Below are positions 14,370 to 24,797 of a DNA stretch of 64,000 nt, piece after piece. Numbering within the stretch: position 1 is the first letter of the stretch; each line of letters starts with the position of its first letter. Location of the stretch: positions 1 to 64,000 of the forward strand of contig CAYRGN010000014.1 in the NCBI GenBank assembly GCA_964423865.1, in the 5' to 3' direction. The position numbers and the translations under genes are program-made. Source of the stretch: Leadbetterella sp964423865. GTDB taxonomy: Bacteria; Bacteroidota; Bacteroidia; Cytophagales; Spirosomataceae. The notes beneath the pieces were generated by a model. It saw nothing but the letters and a program-made list of their open reading frames with translations, ran no database searches and was not told the origin of the DNA.

Positions 14370-16676
14370 CTAAAACGGCAAACCCACCGCAAAATTCCAG
14401 ATGATGTTTTCCTGGCGCCACGTTTTGCTCTTCAGGTTGATCTGGTCAAATACCCAGCGTTCCTTTTCTTCGAGCCAGGGTTTGCGGAAAGGCGTGGCCA
14501 CGTCGATCCGGAAGATGAATATGCTGAAGTCGAGGCGAAAGCCAATGCCTCCGCCTACGGCCATTTCTTTCATGAAGTTTTTGGAAAAAATGGCTCCTTC
14601 GTCATAAATATAGGGGTCTTTGTACATCCATACGTTACCCGCATCCACGAACAGGGCCGTACTGAAAAGTGAGCTGAGCTTGTACCGCAGCTCCGTGTTG
14701 AATTCGATTTTGATGTCACCGGTGTTGGTGGCCAGGAATTTCTCTGCGGTAGATTGCCCCTCTATAGAATATGAGCCCGGACCCACCCCCCGCGCCCGGA
14801 AAGCCCGGAGCGAGTTGTTGCCCCCCACGAAGAACTGACTCACAAAAGGAAGCGTAACCTGGTTTCCATACGGAATACCCACGCCTACAAAGGCCCTGTT
14901 GGCCCAGGACACATCGCGAGTGAAATCGTACCGGTAGCGCACATCGTTTTCCACTCTGACAAACTGGCTGTAATATTCCCCGAATATCTGTCCGCTGTTT
15001 TCCCTGTTCTTGTTTATAGCATCAAACAAAGAAAGCAGAGACCCCGCGGCGTCGACTCCCCCGCGGTAACTAAACACCCCTTTCTTGTAGCGCGAGGGCG
15101 TAATGGCAATTTCATAGCCCGATCCCAAAATCAGGTTGTTATCCAGGATGCTGATCAACTGAGGATTACTGAAAATCTCATCGATAAAAGCCGTGGTCAG
15201 GTTAGATGATTTCACAAACGTAAACTTGAACGGCTTAAAGGCGTGTTCTATTCCTTTCCGGCGGGTCCAGGCATAGCCCCATTCCGCGCTGGCCGAATTC
15301 AGGTCATACAGGCCCCGCTTGATGAAGTTCTCATAGGAAATACGCAGGAGGGTCTTGGGAAGTACGCTACTTACTTCGGGATCGATCTTCACAAAGGGTG
15401 CAATAAACCGGGGAAATTCCAGGGAAGTCCAGGCACCTGTCCGGTAGTTTTCATTGTACTCCGTATTTTCCCGGTTACCGCCCAACTGGAACTCAAAGTT
15501 GCCGTTCACCCCTACCTCAAAGCGTTCGGCTCCCCGGAAAATATTGCTGTTTTTCCAACTGAGACTCACCTGGGTACCGGCCAGTCCGCTGGAACGCGTA
15601 AGGGCATTGGCTTCCACATTAATGGTCTTGCGCTTGTTGGTCTGGAGGTTATAATATACATCAATCAGGGTGGAGTCCAGTCGGTTTACCACCTGAAACT
15701 GACTTTGAATAGACCGGAAATTCCTCAAACTGAGTAAGCGGTTGCTGGTGACCGTGACCGCATCGTTATTGTATAAAGCCCCTGGCCGGAACGCGATGGC
15801 ATCCAGGAAAATTTTATCCTTGTATTTGTTTTCTGGATCGTCCAGCACCAGCCCTCTGAAAAAATCGAAAGAAGAACTGCTTTCGTCCAGCTGCTCTACC
15901 CTGGAGGGTTTATCGACACTCACATAGATATTATTGATCTGGTATTTTCTCCTGGCCTGGGCCGGAATATCGTCTTTCGGCGCCACCTTGGCGATGAGAT
16001 GGGTGGGCCGCTCGGTGGAGTCCATGAGGATATGAATATACTCCGGCCGGAAATAGTAATACCCGATATTCCGCATAGACGTGTACATATTCTGGCGCTC
16101 TTCCCTGATTCTTTCCAGGTTAAAGTACCTGGGCAATCTGAAATGCTGGGAAAAACTCAGGAAATCTTCATAAAATTCTCCTTGGGCCGGGGGATCAATC
16201 AATACCGAATCAATCATAAACCGCCGGTTAGGCTCCACCTGATACCGGGCAAAACCCAGCAGCTTATTTTCCTCCAACGCTCCGCCGACTGAGGCGTTGA
16301 AATACCCGTAAGAATCCAGCAGAGATTTCAGGTTGGTTACATTCTGATCTACCATAAAGGCATCTACAAATACGGGCTCCTCCCCAAGACGCTTCCTGAA
16401 CCATTCCTTCAGCCCCGTCTCCTTCTTTTTCTCGCCCAGGAAATAGTTGAATGCCACCTTATAGGGGTAGCCGAAAAGCATGGTATTGGGGCTAGGCCTC
16501 GTGACGTCTTCCAGAATAGTTTTGAACTCGGGGATCTCCCCCCCTGAAAGGCTGTCGTGACGGATTACCGAGACTGATGCCCCTCCGTACAGACGCTTCT
16601 GCGGCGGAATCTTATCGGCCACCTTACAGGAGAAGATGGCCTGGCTGACCAGTATCAGTATCAGTAATCTCTTCAT
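14370..16676 (-). CDS. tamL: TamL, lipoprotein BamA/TamA-family outer-membrane assembly protein
   Basis: 768-residue Omp85-family protein. The signal ends in a lipobox (SQAIFSC), which marks TamL, the Bacteroidota lipoprotein version of TamA. POTRA-like domains fill roughly residues 90-320, and the C-terminal ~380 residues form the β-barrel, with FFVGGNNSLRAFRARGVGP resembling the conserved L6 region (RGF equivalent). It should act with TamB in outer-membrane or lipid assembly. Its ATG overlaps the tamB stop by 4 bp, giving the order tamB-tamL. A GC-rich, convergent gap of about 95 bp separates it from the recombinase gene. Confidence 0.9.
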   Translation of the reverse strand: MKRLLILILVSQAIFSCKVADKIPPQKRLYGGASVSVIRHDSLSGGEIPEFKTILEDVTRPSPNTMLFGYPYKVAFNYFLGEKKKETGLKEWFRKRLGEEPVFVDAFMVDQNVTNLKSLLDSYGYFNASVGGALEENKLLGFARYQVEPNRRFMIDSVLIDPPAQGEFYEDFLSFSQHFRLPRYFNLERIREERQNMYTSMRNIGYYYFRPEYIHILMDSTERPTHLIAKVAPKDDIPAQARRKYQINNIYVSVDKPSRVEQLDESSSSFDFFRGLVLDDPENKYKDKIFLDAIAFRPGALYNNDAVTVTSNRLLSLRNFRSIQSQFQVVNRLDSTLIDVYYNLQTNKRKTINVEANALTRSSGLAGTQVSLSWKNSNIFRGAERFEVGVNGNFEFQLGGNRENTEYNENYRTGAWTSLEFPRFIAPFVKIDPEVSSVLPKTLLRISYENFIKRGLYDLNSASAEWGYAWTRRKGIEHAFKPFKFTFVKSSNLTTAFIDEIFSNPQLISILDNNLILGSGYEIAITPSRYKKGVFSYRGGVDAAGSLLSLFDAINKNRENSGQIFGEYYSQFVRVENDVRYRYDFTRDVSWANRAFVGVGIPYGNQVTLPFVSQFFVGGNNSLRAFRARGVGPGSYSIEGQSTAEKFLATNTGDIKIEFNTELRYKLSSLFSTALFVDAGNVWMYKDPYIYDEGAIFSKNFMKEMAVGGGIGFRLDFSIFIFRIDVATPFRKPWLEEKERWVFDQINLKSKTWRQENIIWNFAVGLPF

Positions 16677-19600
16677 TTCTTCTTTTTCATCAGTTCTTTC
16701 CAGGTATCATAATCAATGGCGATGATGAAACCCATACCTGTTTCTATCACGGAACCTTCAATAGCGGTCTGGTTACGGTTTTTACGGAAAACCTTCAAGC
16801 GGTATCTGCCGTCTGTGGTGATCAGCCAGTTGGCTTCCACGTTATCGAAGATTTCATCCGACTGCAGATCTTTGTTTTCGAGTTCAAAGTTTTTCCCTAC
16901 CGAAAATATGAGGCGGTCGTTGGCCAGCCGCTTGCTGACACCCAGGTTCAGGTTGGTACTGCGGTCGCTTCCGCCTTCGGCCACCCCGCCTGACGACTGC
17001 AAGCCTACGTTCAGGTCTACCCCTTTGATCAGTCCCGAGGCATAGCGCTCCAGCTGGGAAGAGATCATCTGGCTGACATTCCTCCGGGCCAGGTCTTCGT
17101 AGCCTGCCCCTCCGGACGAGGTAAAGCTGTCCAAGATCTGAGCGGCCGAGAAATTGCCCGCCACCAGTAGCATAATGGCGTTTTGCTTCAGCATTTCCCG
17201 ATTGGCACTGGTCACGGCGCCTTCCGTCCCGCTTTTCTTCTCTCCCCGGTCATTCTCAATACTCCAGCCCAGCTCCTGTAGCTTGGAGGCGACCGCGCTC
17301 ACTTCCGTTTCTTTGGCCACGATCTGGAAATCTACTTCCGAAAGGCTCATCACTTCTCCTTTGAGGACCAGGTCTACCCGTATGTCCCCAAAAATTTTAT
17401 CTTTGTTTTCCTCGTCCAGACCGGGGTAGGTATTCACATCTTTCCTGCCGGGTACCTTATATTCCGCGGTAATGTCCATTACGCCTTTCATGGGGTCGCC
17501 CGAGAAAGAGATACTGCTTTTGCTGTTTTCGGTGATCTCAAACCGTTTTTTGATGGTCTGGAAGGTCAGTTCATAACTTCCTTTCACGATACTCATCTCC
17601 CCGATGATGAACAAGTCTCCCGCATTATCGAAACCGAGGTTCAGGCGGGCATTGCCTGAAGCCGTGAGCATGTCGCCGGTAATGGGATTCATCAGCATAT
17701 TCACCGTGGTTTTTTCATCTACCACCAGGTTGATGTTCACGGCGTTGGCCAGGGAAAGGGCGATTTCGGTTTCCCGGCGGATCACTTTCTCCCCGTCACT
17801 AAAGTCTACGAAGGTAACTACGGAATTCAGGTCTTCTCCCACGCTTTCATCCGGCAAAAGCAGGGTAAGATTGGTTTTGTCTTTGGTGGTAATATCGCCG
17901 GTCAGACGGAACTCGCTGTTGGTTCCCCTTACGTTCAGGCGGCTGTCGAGGTAGGCGATACCGTAAAACAGCTCACTTTGGCCCCGTTCCGAATTCGCGA
18001 TGAGAAAGTTATCGGTCGAAATGTCCAGGTCGTACCGGAAATCCGGCATTCCGGAAAGGTCTACCGCCCCGTTGATCACCATGTCTTGCCCGTGTTCATC
18101 TTCCACTACCAATCGGTCGAAAAGAATCTTCGATTGCTCAATTTTCAGGCTTTGGTCTTTGACACTGAGCAGGGCGGCCGTTTCTCTGATGCGGAAAGCG
18201 GTACTCACAAAACCCACCGAACCATCGATCCGGGGTTTCATGGGTGACCCTTTGATGTGTACATCGCCCTGCACATTCCCCGCCAAATCATAGGCCACCG
18301 CTCCGAGGAAAGGCTCCAGCGCCTTTATCTCCAGTCCGCCGATATCCAGGGTGAAATCCAGGGGTTCTTCTTTTTGTGTAAAGTAGGCGCCTTTGAGTTC
18401 AAAGTCGTTGTTCAGGCCGCTGAGGGTAGCGTATACGGTGATTTCCTCCAGGTTATCGCTCTCCGCCTTCGCCCTCAGGTCGCCCAGCGCCACCTGGTTA
18501 AAATGAAATTCATCAATATCCACTTCTCCCGTAAAGGCCAGGTTTCCTTCGCCCATATAATTCACCAGCTGCAGGTTAAGGTCGAGATAACCGGAGGTAA
18601 GCGTGGAATCCTGCAATATGGCCCGGGAGAGGAAATTCAGATCGAGCTTTTCCGCGAATACTGTCAGGGGGCTGTCAGGCGCTTCGCTGACACTATTGAC
18701 CCTCAGCACCTGCTCTCCGGACGAAAACACCACGTTATTGACGTACAGACCGGCAGGGGAATAATCAATGTACCCGTAGGGGTTTCCTCCCCACTCATCG
18801 TAAAAAAGCATACTTCCGGTTTCGTCAAAGCTGATACGTACCCGGGAGCCGTCGGTTTCGAGCAGCCCGGCCAGAGAGTGGATCTGCCGGTCTATGCTGT
18901 CTTTTACGGAAAGGTCAAAGGAGGCCACGTTGTCCCGAAGCCCCCCGTGCAGGTCGGCTTTCCGGAGCCGGAAATCGGGTGTAGACACCTGATCAGACAG
19001 CAGTCCGTACTGCAAACGGGTACCGTCTCCCGCAAAATCAAAGGTGGTATTCACCACCTGGATCGAGTCGTAGAGAAGGTATGGCACCGAAATATGCCCG
19101 GAAAAAGGGATTTCCCCCTCGCTTTTCAATCCCGAATTAATGGTCACCGGCTTAAAGTTCTTAAGGGAAGGCAGAAAGGCCGTAAATACGGGGTCGTAGC
19201 TGATGGTTCCGTTGATATCGAAGTAGTAGTTCAGGGAGTCGCTGGCCGGTTCGAAATCGGGCAGTTTAAAATATTTATTCACCTCGGTCATAAGGATACT
19301 CCGGAGCCGGTCGTACTCAAAATTGCCCGAGAGCGAAAGGTGGATAAAGCGGGCGGTGAGGTCCAGCTTTTTCAGGGTTTCTCCGTACTCCGTCAGCACC
19401 GTGAGGTCGCCTATGGGGTAGGTCACCGAATCTTGCAGAATCGCGATATTCTTTCCTTTGAAATCTATAAACGGCTTTTTGGGGTCGGCCACCAGTTGGT
19501 TAATGTCAAAATCACCTCGCAGCACCAGGTTTTCTTCGGTGAGCCCAAGGGCTTTCAGGTCGGCCCGATCTATGCGGGTATTCCCGGTGAGGGTCACGGC

Positions 19601-21469
19601 CTCCCCGCGCATGTTGGCCACCACATCCAGTTTCAGCCGTGCGCGCGGATCGTCTACCGAACCGGTAGCCACCACCCGCTGGTCTTCCAGGTTTCCTTGC
19701 AGGGCAATGTTCCGGTACACCTCCCCGCCATAGCCTGCTTCCTCTATTTCGCCGTCAAATGTCACGGTTGGATTATCCAGCCCTGTCCCGTCAAACCGTA
19801 TAGCGCCCTTCACGCTTCCCACCTCCGCGTTACCGATGAGGGTACCTACTGCGAAGTCCTCTATGGTGAGGGTACCTGCATAGGCGGGCACGCGGGAAAG
19901 GTTTTTCAGACTCCCGGTCAGGCGGGCGCCGCCCAGGCTGGAGTTAAGGAAAAGTTCCGCGCCGAGGTCTTCGGTAGTGCCTTTCACGGAGCCGTTCAGC
20001 ACAAGATTCTCGGGCAACTGTATATTTTCGGGCAGTGGCCCGCCCGCGAATTTCGCCAGGTCGCCGCGGGTGGTCGAGAAGTCACGGATATGCAGATCCA
20101 TGCCGAACAGGGTGCGGTTATACAGGGTGCCGTTCAGAGAGAGGCGCGTATGGGCGGGGGCCGCCAGGTAAATATTTTCCAGGTTGATCTCTTCCGCGGT
20201 TCCGCTCAGGCGGCCTCTGCCGGTGATCACGTCGTTTCGGAAAGGCGCCAGGGTCTGGTCCAGGTTTTTTGCGAAGAAAAGCGCTTCTGACGGCGCCAGC
20301 TTGAGGCTGGATATCACCGCGTCAAAGCGGGTTCTGGCGTAATCGGCGGTATCCAGGCGGGCGGTAGCGGTGGCTTTGAGCGCGGAGCGGGCGGTGGCGA
20401 TATCCACGCCCTCCAGCAGGACGGTCTGGTTCCGTAAAGAAGCGTCCACCCTGAGGTGGCGGAGTTCCAGCCCGCTTTTTTCCCGGAAACTGAATTCCGT
20501 AACCTTACCCCCCATCAGGCTGTCTTTCAGGAAAAGGTCTTCCGCGGAAAGCCTCACTTCATTCAAGGCCAGATCACCAAAATTGATTTCCCCCTTCAGC
20601 GAAGGCTGCGCCTTTTTATCTTTAAAAGTCACCTCTTCAAAGGAGGAAGTAAGCCGGGCCAGCTCAAACTGCATGCGGGGCAGGTCCAGTTCTCTCAGGT
20701 TGGCGCTCAGGTCGGCACTACTGCCGGAGGTGTATTGCTCTCCCAGGTCCAGGTCCCAATTGATGTTCTGGGCCGTCAGTCCTTTTAAGCGAACATCCGG
20801 CAATGGACCCGAGGAGGTAGTATCTTCGGTCGGATTTCCTAACCTTCCGCTAACGTACAAGGAGCTTATCCGGGTATCTTTCAGGTCATACAGGGCTTTG
20901 CCCGGGTCGAGCCGGTTAAAGCCGGAAACCAGCTGACCCAGCTTCACCCGGAACAGCTGGTCCGCGTCGGCATCCTCGTACTTCACGTTCAGATTTTTAA
21001 CATCCATTCCATTCAGTATAATCTTCAGGGCAGCGGATGCGGTATCTTCCGGGGCGGAAGCGCCTGAGGAAAAGGCCTCCACGATATAGTCAAAATTAAA
21101 CACCCCGTCTTTGCGATCGATATTCGCCACCGTATTTTCCAGTTCCACCTGTTCAATCACCAGTTCACTTTTAAAGAGGCGAAACAGGGCCACGTCGAGG
21201 TAGGCTTTTTGAGAATAGAGGAGGGTATCGTTCTTCTGATCCAGGAGGAGGAGGTCGTCCAGGTGTACCCAATCGGGAATAGAAAAGCTGAGCTTTCCCT
21301 CCACGGACGTGCCGATCTGTTTTTCAAGTTGCCTGAAAATAAGGTTACTGAGCTGTTTCTGCCCGGGCGCGGAATTAAAGTAGAACAGTACAGCCAAAAG
21401 CAACACCACCACAGCAATGAAGACTACTGCTAGTATTTTCAGAGATCTACGGAGGATTTTCCCGGTCAT
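16673..21469 (-). CDS. tamB: TamB translocation/assembly module protein
   Basis: 1598-residue protein, the usual size for Bacteroidota TamB. A single N-terminal membrane segment (about 9-30) is followed by a long, β-rich repetitive body typical of AsmA-like bridge proteins. The C-terminal ~400 residues match the TamB/DUF490 domain, including the INLVVDEKTTVNMLMNPITG and AILLVAGN-like segments. It spans the periplasm and works with TamL in outer-membrane assembly or lipid transport. It is the upstream gene of a two-gene operon. Confidence 0.92.
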   Translation of the reverse strand: MTGKILRRSLKILAVVFIAVVVLLLAVLFYFNSAPGQKQLSNLIFRQLEKQIGTSVEGKLSFSIPDWVHLDDLLLLDQKNDTLLYSQKAYLDVALFRLFKSELVIEQVELENTVANIDRKDGVFNFDYIVEAFSSGASAPEDTASAALKIILNGMDVKNLNVKYEDADADQLFRVKLGQLVSGFNRLDPGKALYDLKDTRISSLYVSGRLGNPTEDTTSSGPLPDVRLKGLTAQNINWDLDLGEQYTSGSSADLSANLRELDLPRMQFELARLTSSFEEVTFKDKKAQPSLKGEINFGDLALNEVRLSAEDLFLKDSLMGGKVTEFSFREKSGLELRHLRVDASLRNQTVLLEGVDIATARSALKATATARLDTADYARTRFDAVISSLKLAPSEALFFAKNLDQTLAPFRNDVITGRGRLSGTAEEINLENIYLAAPAHTRLSLNGTLYNRTLFGMDLHIRDFSTTRGDLAKFAGGPLPENIQLPENLVLNGSVKGTTEDLGAELFLNSSLGGARLTGSLKNLSRVPAYAGTLTIEDFAVGTLIGNAEVGSVKGAIRFDGTGLDNPTVTFDGEIEEAGYGGEVYRNIALQGNLEDQRVVATGSVDDPRARLKLDVVANMRGEAVTLTGNTRIDRADLKALGLTEENLVLRGDFDINQLVADPKKPFIDFKGKNIAILQDSVTYPIGDLTVLTEYGETLKKLDLTARFIHLSLSGNFEYDRLRSILMTEVNKYFKLPDFEPASDSLNYYFDINGTISYDPVFTAFLPSLKNFKPVTINSGLKSEGEIPFSGHISVPYLLYDSIQVVNTTFDFAGDGTRLQYGLLSDQVSTPDFRLRKADLHGGLRDNVASFDLSVKDSIDRQIHSLAGLLETDGSRVRISFDETGSMLFYDEWGGNPYGYIDYSPAGLYVNNVVFSSGEQVLRVNSVSEAPDSPLTVFAEKLDLNFLSRAILQDSTLTSGYLDLNLQLVNYMGEGNLAFTGEVDIDEFHFNQVALGDLRAKAESDNLEEITVYATLSGLNNDFELKGAYFTQKEEPLDFTLDIGGLEIKALEPFLGAVAYDLAGNVQGDVHIKGSPMKPRIDGSVGFVSTAFRIRETAALLSVKDQSLKIEQSKILFDRLVVEDEHGQDMVINGAVDLSGMPDFRYDLDISTDNFLIANSERGQSELFYGIAYLDSRLNVRGTNSEFRLTGDITTKDKTNLTLLLPDESVGEDLNSVVTFVDFSDGEKVIRRETEIALSLANAVNINLVVDEKTTVNMLMNPITGDMLTASGNARLNLGFDNAGDLFIIGEMSIVKGSYELTFQTIKKRFEITENSKSSISFSGDPMKGVMDITAEYKVPGRKDVNTYPGLDEENKDKIFGDIRVDLVLKGEVMSLSEVDFQIVAKETEVSAVASKLQELGWSIENDRGEKKSGTEGAVTSANREMLKQNAIMLLVAGNFSAAQILDSFTSSGGAGYEDLARRNVSQMISSQLERYASGLIKGVDLNVGLQSSGGVAEGGSDRSTNLNLGVSKRLANDRLIFSVGKNFELENKDLQSDEIFDNVEANWLITTDGRYRLKVFRKNRNQTAIEGSVIETGMGFIIAIDYDTWKELMKKKK

Positions 21470-21672
21470 GCTACGGCTTTAGAGCACAAAATTAGTAAGT
21501 ATAGAACGAAGATAATACTAAAAATGAGGTTTCCGCAGGTCAAAAATATATATTCTTACGAATTCCGGAGTTGCTTTGAGTAACTTTTTATGGACTGTTA
21601 CAAAACATGAAGGAGAACAGAAGCTACATATTGCAAACAAAATTGTAAATTCGCCAAAATTCACAAAAAAAT

Positions 21673-22071
21673 ATGAACGAAATCGTACTATATCGACCCA
21701 ACGAACTTTCCGAACACATTGAGGTAAAAGTGGACGAAGAAAATGAAACTGTCTGGTTGAGCCAGGAGCAAATTGTATGTTTATTTCAAAGAGACCAATC
21801 CGTTATATCACGCCATATTCGCAACGTTTTTAACGAGAGCGAATTAGACAAAGAAAGCAATATGCAAAAAGTGCATATTCCTAATTCTGATAAGCCAGTA
21901 ACACTTTACAATCTTGACGTAATAATTTCTGTAGGTTATCGTGTAAAATCAAAACAAGACACACAATTCAGAATTTGGGCAAACCGGGTCTTAAAAGATT
22001 ATTTGCTTAAGGGATATACCATTAACAACCGAATGAACCGGATGGAAGATAATTTACATGCCTTATTTTGA
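21673..22071 (+). pseudogene. Truncated RhuM-family protein
   Basis: 132-residue protein matching the N-terminal part of RhuM/virulence-type proteins: LYRPNELSEHIEVKVDEENETVWLSQEQI, the QSVISRHIRNVF helix-turn-helix-like segment and FRIWANRVLKDYLLKGY. Full family members usually run to over 300 residues, so the C-terminal half is missing. The DNA is clearly AT-richer than its neighbours, pointing to acquisition and decay. It could still encode a small protein. About 190 bp upstream and 120 bp downstream hold no gene I can support. Confidence 0.7.
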
Positions 22072-22195
22072 TAATCGATAGTAATGAAATATATAACCTG
22101 GGAGCTTCACTAAAGGACCTGGGTAGAAACAGGTATTAGACCCGAAAATAAGCGAAAAGTATCGCATATTTTCGTTAAAGCTTTGTTAAAATCCT

Positions 22196-24739
22196 CTATT
22201 CGAAAGTCTGCTGCCTTTTCCGGGCTTCCTCCACCCGGTTTTCCAAGGCCCAGAACTCCTCGTCGCCCATCACCATTCTCGCCTTCACCAGGGCATTTTC
22301 CGCATAATGGATCATGGCGATATCCAGGGCTTTCTGAACATAGGATTTAAGCAAAACCGGCGAATCAGACAGGAATTCCAGGGCGTAAAATACAGTATTG
22401 TAAGCCTCCGTTTTTTGATCGTTCGCACTCAGAAAATCAGCCACTTTAGCCAGAAACCAGGGATTCAGGGGTGCTTTATTCCGCCGTTCTTCCCAATTGT
22501 CCTTGTCTAGGCCCGCAGCCAGCTCTTCCGCCTGCGCCTTCAGTTTTTCATCAATTCCCGCTTTCAGACCCGTACCCGAAAGTAAATGCACCGAAGAGGT
22601 ATCGCCCGCCATTTCCAGCCTCTCCAGGGCCTCGCTCCAGGCGCCTTCCCGCATCAGCCAAAGGCCCAGGTGCTGGTTATACAAAGGCCTCAGCTTAGAA
22701 GGTGACGCCGCCAGGGAAGCCAGTTGGCGTATCCCCTCCATTTTGTTTTCACGGTAGTATTCCTGATTGGCCATGGCCCAGCTCAGCTGCTCCTGCAGGG
22801 CATAATTCTTCTCCCGGAGAGCGAAAAGCGAGGCCGAGCTCACGGAGGTCTGATTCCGGGTGAGGGCATTGCTCATGCCGTTCAGGAGGTAGGCCGCCCG
22901 GCCCATATCCAGGGAAGAATCGGAAGCTACCTCAAACCGGGTCATTACTGTCTCCGCACCGGTCAGGCGCTCCATCGCCGCCCGGTTGGCCCAAAAACTG
23001 TAACTGTCTGGACTTCCCGCCAGGGCCTGCATTTCAGCCAGTTTTTCCTGGCGCCCTTTTTCAATCCAGAAGGCCAGGAAATTGACGTTCTCCGGACCAC
23101 AGTTCTTGCACAAACTCAACGCCTGGTCCAGGTTCAGCAAAACACTGTCGGTCACCCCTGCTCTGTCCTGCAAACGGGCCAGGTTCGTATACAGCCGGTG
23201 TTCGTCAGGAAACCGTTCTACCCCCTCTTTCAGCGCAAAAATCGCATCAAAAAACCGGTCTTGCAGCTCCAGGCTCCGGCTTTTTCCCACTACGGAAAGG
23301 CTATGGGATGTTTTCTCCCCTGCCTGCTCATAGAACCACCAGGCGCTCACAGGGTCGCCCGCCTGCATGGCCATGGAGGCCAGGGAGAGGTTGGAACGCA
23401 GGTTGTAGAGGTCATAGTTGGCTCCGCTTTTATAGTACACCTCCGCCGACCGGAAGTCGCCTTCTCCCAGGTAAAAATCCCCGACGGCATTACTGATTCC
23501 CGCACGCAACTGAAAATACGAATAGCGGTTTTTAAGCGAAAAAAGAAAAAAGATAACAAATACCGCCCCTGCCCGCGCCAGCAAAAGCGGGGTAAACGGC
23601 GGCTTGTAGATCACCTTATGAAAAGGGAGGCCCGCCTTGATCAGGGGCCAGAAATTAAGCCCTACATGTACAAAGAAACAAAGCCCCACCCCCAGAAAAG
23701 CGATACTGATATAATCTTCCAGCAATTCTATTAAAGGCGTATTGCCCGTGGCATAGGCTAGCCCTATAGTGGCGGTGGCGGCCAGGGCCATGCCCAGGTA
23801 CACCCAGGCCCCTACCCCCTGAAAGCTGAACCAGCCCCGCTGCCCCGACAGGTTCCGAAAGCCCCAGACCCCCGCAACCGTACTCGCCAGGTAGAGCACC
23901 AGGGGTGGAATAACCCAACCGTTTCCCTCAATCCGCCTCGCATTTTCGAGGTAAATCAGCACAGCATTCACCAGGAACACGGCCGTGACCACCAGTATTT
24001 GGGGCAGGCTGTTCTTCCCCTTCTCACTATTGCGCGATACCAGTCCGTAAAATACGGCCAGCACTTCGTGGGAGACCAGAAAAATAAAAATAAAGGTCAG
24101 CGCCAGTCCGGCGGTCAGACCAAACGCCCCTACCGACAGGAAAGGCGCGTTAATCACAGAAAACTTCCACACTATGGCCAGCAGCACCAGCCACACCCCC
24201 AGCCAGATCAGGCCGGTGCGGGCAATATCCAGGCGGCGGGCGTACAGGTTGGTCAGGAAATAGGCCCCGCCCGCCAGGGCAAAGGCCACCAGGAAAGGCC
24301 AGTTACGGTTCACCAGGAATATACTTTCCAGTCGAAAAGAAGAAAGTACTCCGCCCAGCAGAAGCGCTCCTACCAGAAACCAGGCGCCCCTCAGACGTGA
24401 GAGCCCGGCCAGCACCAGGGAAGTTCCCCCCAGAATTCCCCCTAAAAAAAGCAGGTAGGCCGTTTCATTAATTTTTAAGGGGGAAGGAGTATAATATTCG
24501 GTTACATACCACAAAGGAGTGGTAGCGGAAAATGAGAATTGATCCAGGTACAAGGCCGGGGTTTGCACCGCTTTCTCTTTTAGCTCGGTCACCGTATCCC
24601 AGGAAAACACCGTTTCAAGTCCGCAAACCCACCCCCACAAAGCCCAGGCCACCAGCCCCGCCACCAGGAATACGCCGAGGAAAAACGGTATCTTTTCCCG
24701 CTTTGCCCATCTTCTCCAGAAAAACCAATCTTCTTTCAT
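22196..24739 (-). CDS. Polytopic membrane protein with C-terminal TPR-like region
   Basis: 847-residue protein starting at MKEDWFFWRR. The first ~430 residues hold about 12 hydrophobic segments. The rest is soluble and helical with TPR-like repeats, for example DFYLGEGDFRSAEVYYKSG and RLYTNLARLQDRAG, and several paired A-x-x-Y/W positions. I do not recognise a named family; the layout resembles O-antigen ligase-like or mannosyltransferase-type proteins with TPR tails, but no catalytic motif is evident. It is divergent from psd with 58 bp between. Confidence 0.7.
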   Translation of the reverse strand: MKEDWFFWRRWAKREKIPFFLGVFLVAGLVAWALWGWVCGLETVFSWDTVTELKEKAVQTPALYLDQFSFSATTPLWYVTEYYTPSPLKINETAYLLFLGGILGGTSLVLAGLSRLRGAWFLVGALLLGGVLSSFRLESIFLVNRNWPFLVAFALAGGAYFLTNLYARRLDIARTGLIWLGVWLVLLAIVWKFSVINAPFLSVGAFGLTAGLALTFIFIFLVSHEVLAVFYGLVSRNSEKGKNSLPQILVVTAVFLVNAVLIYLENARRIEGNGWVIPPLVLYLASTVAGVWGFRNLSGQRGWFSFQGVGAWVYLGMALAATATIGLAYATGNTPLIELLEDYISIAFLGVGLCFFVHVGLNFWPLIKAGLPFHKVIYKPPFTPLLLARAGAVFVIFFLFSLKNRYSYFQLRAGISNAVGDFYLGEGDFRSAEVYYKSGANYDLYNLRSNLSLASMAMQAGDPVSAWWFYEQAGEKTSHSLSVVGKSRSLELQDRFFDAIFALKEGVERFPDEHRLYTNLARLQDRAGVTDSVLLNLDQALSLCKNCGPENVNFLAFWIEKGRQEKLAEMQALAGSPDSYSFWANRAAMERLTGAETVMTRFEVASDSSLDMGRAAYLLNGMSNALTRNQTSVSSASLFALREKNYALQEQLSWAMANQEYYRENKMEGIRQLASLAASPSKLRPLYNQHLGLWLMREGAWSEALERLEMAGDTSSVHLLSGTGLKAGIDEKLKAQAEELAAGLDKDNWEERRNKAPLNPWFLAKVADFLSANDQKTEAYNTVFYALEFLSDSPVLLKSYVQKALDIAMIHYAENALVKARMVMGDEEFWALENRVEEARKRQQTFE

Positions 24740-24751
24740 CAATTCTGTTAC

Positions 24752-24759
24752 TATATTTG
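24752..24759 (+). promoter_or_regulatory. psd promoter -7 element
   Basis: TATATTTG is a perfect match to the Bacteroidota -7 consensus TAnnTTTG, 38 bp upstream of the psd ATG in a 58-bp divergent gap. A good -33 TTTG is not evident. Confidence 0.5.
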
Positions 24760-24797
24760 CCGTATAAAACGCCTGGATTACAAAAATCAATATAGTT

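Noticed and set aside
14370..16676. Several plus-strand open frames inside the tamL region
   Set aside because: They are antisense to a well-supported Omp85 gene and have no recognisable domains.
18257..20290. A 677-codon open frame on the plus strand
   Set aside because: It is antisense to tamB, whose frame has clear TamB features and normal codon use; the long shadow results from high GC at third positions.
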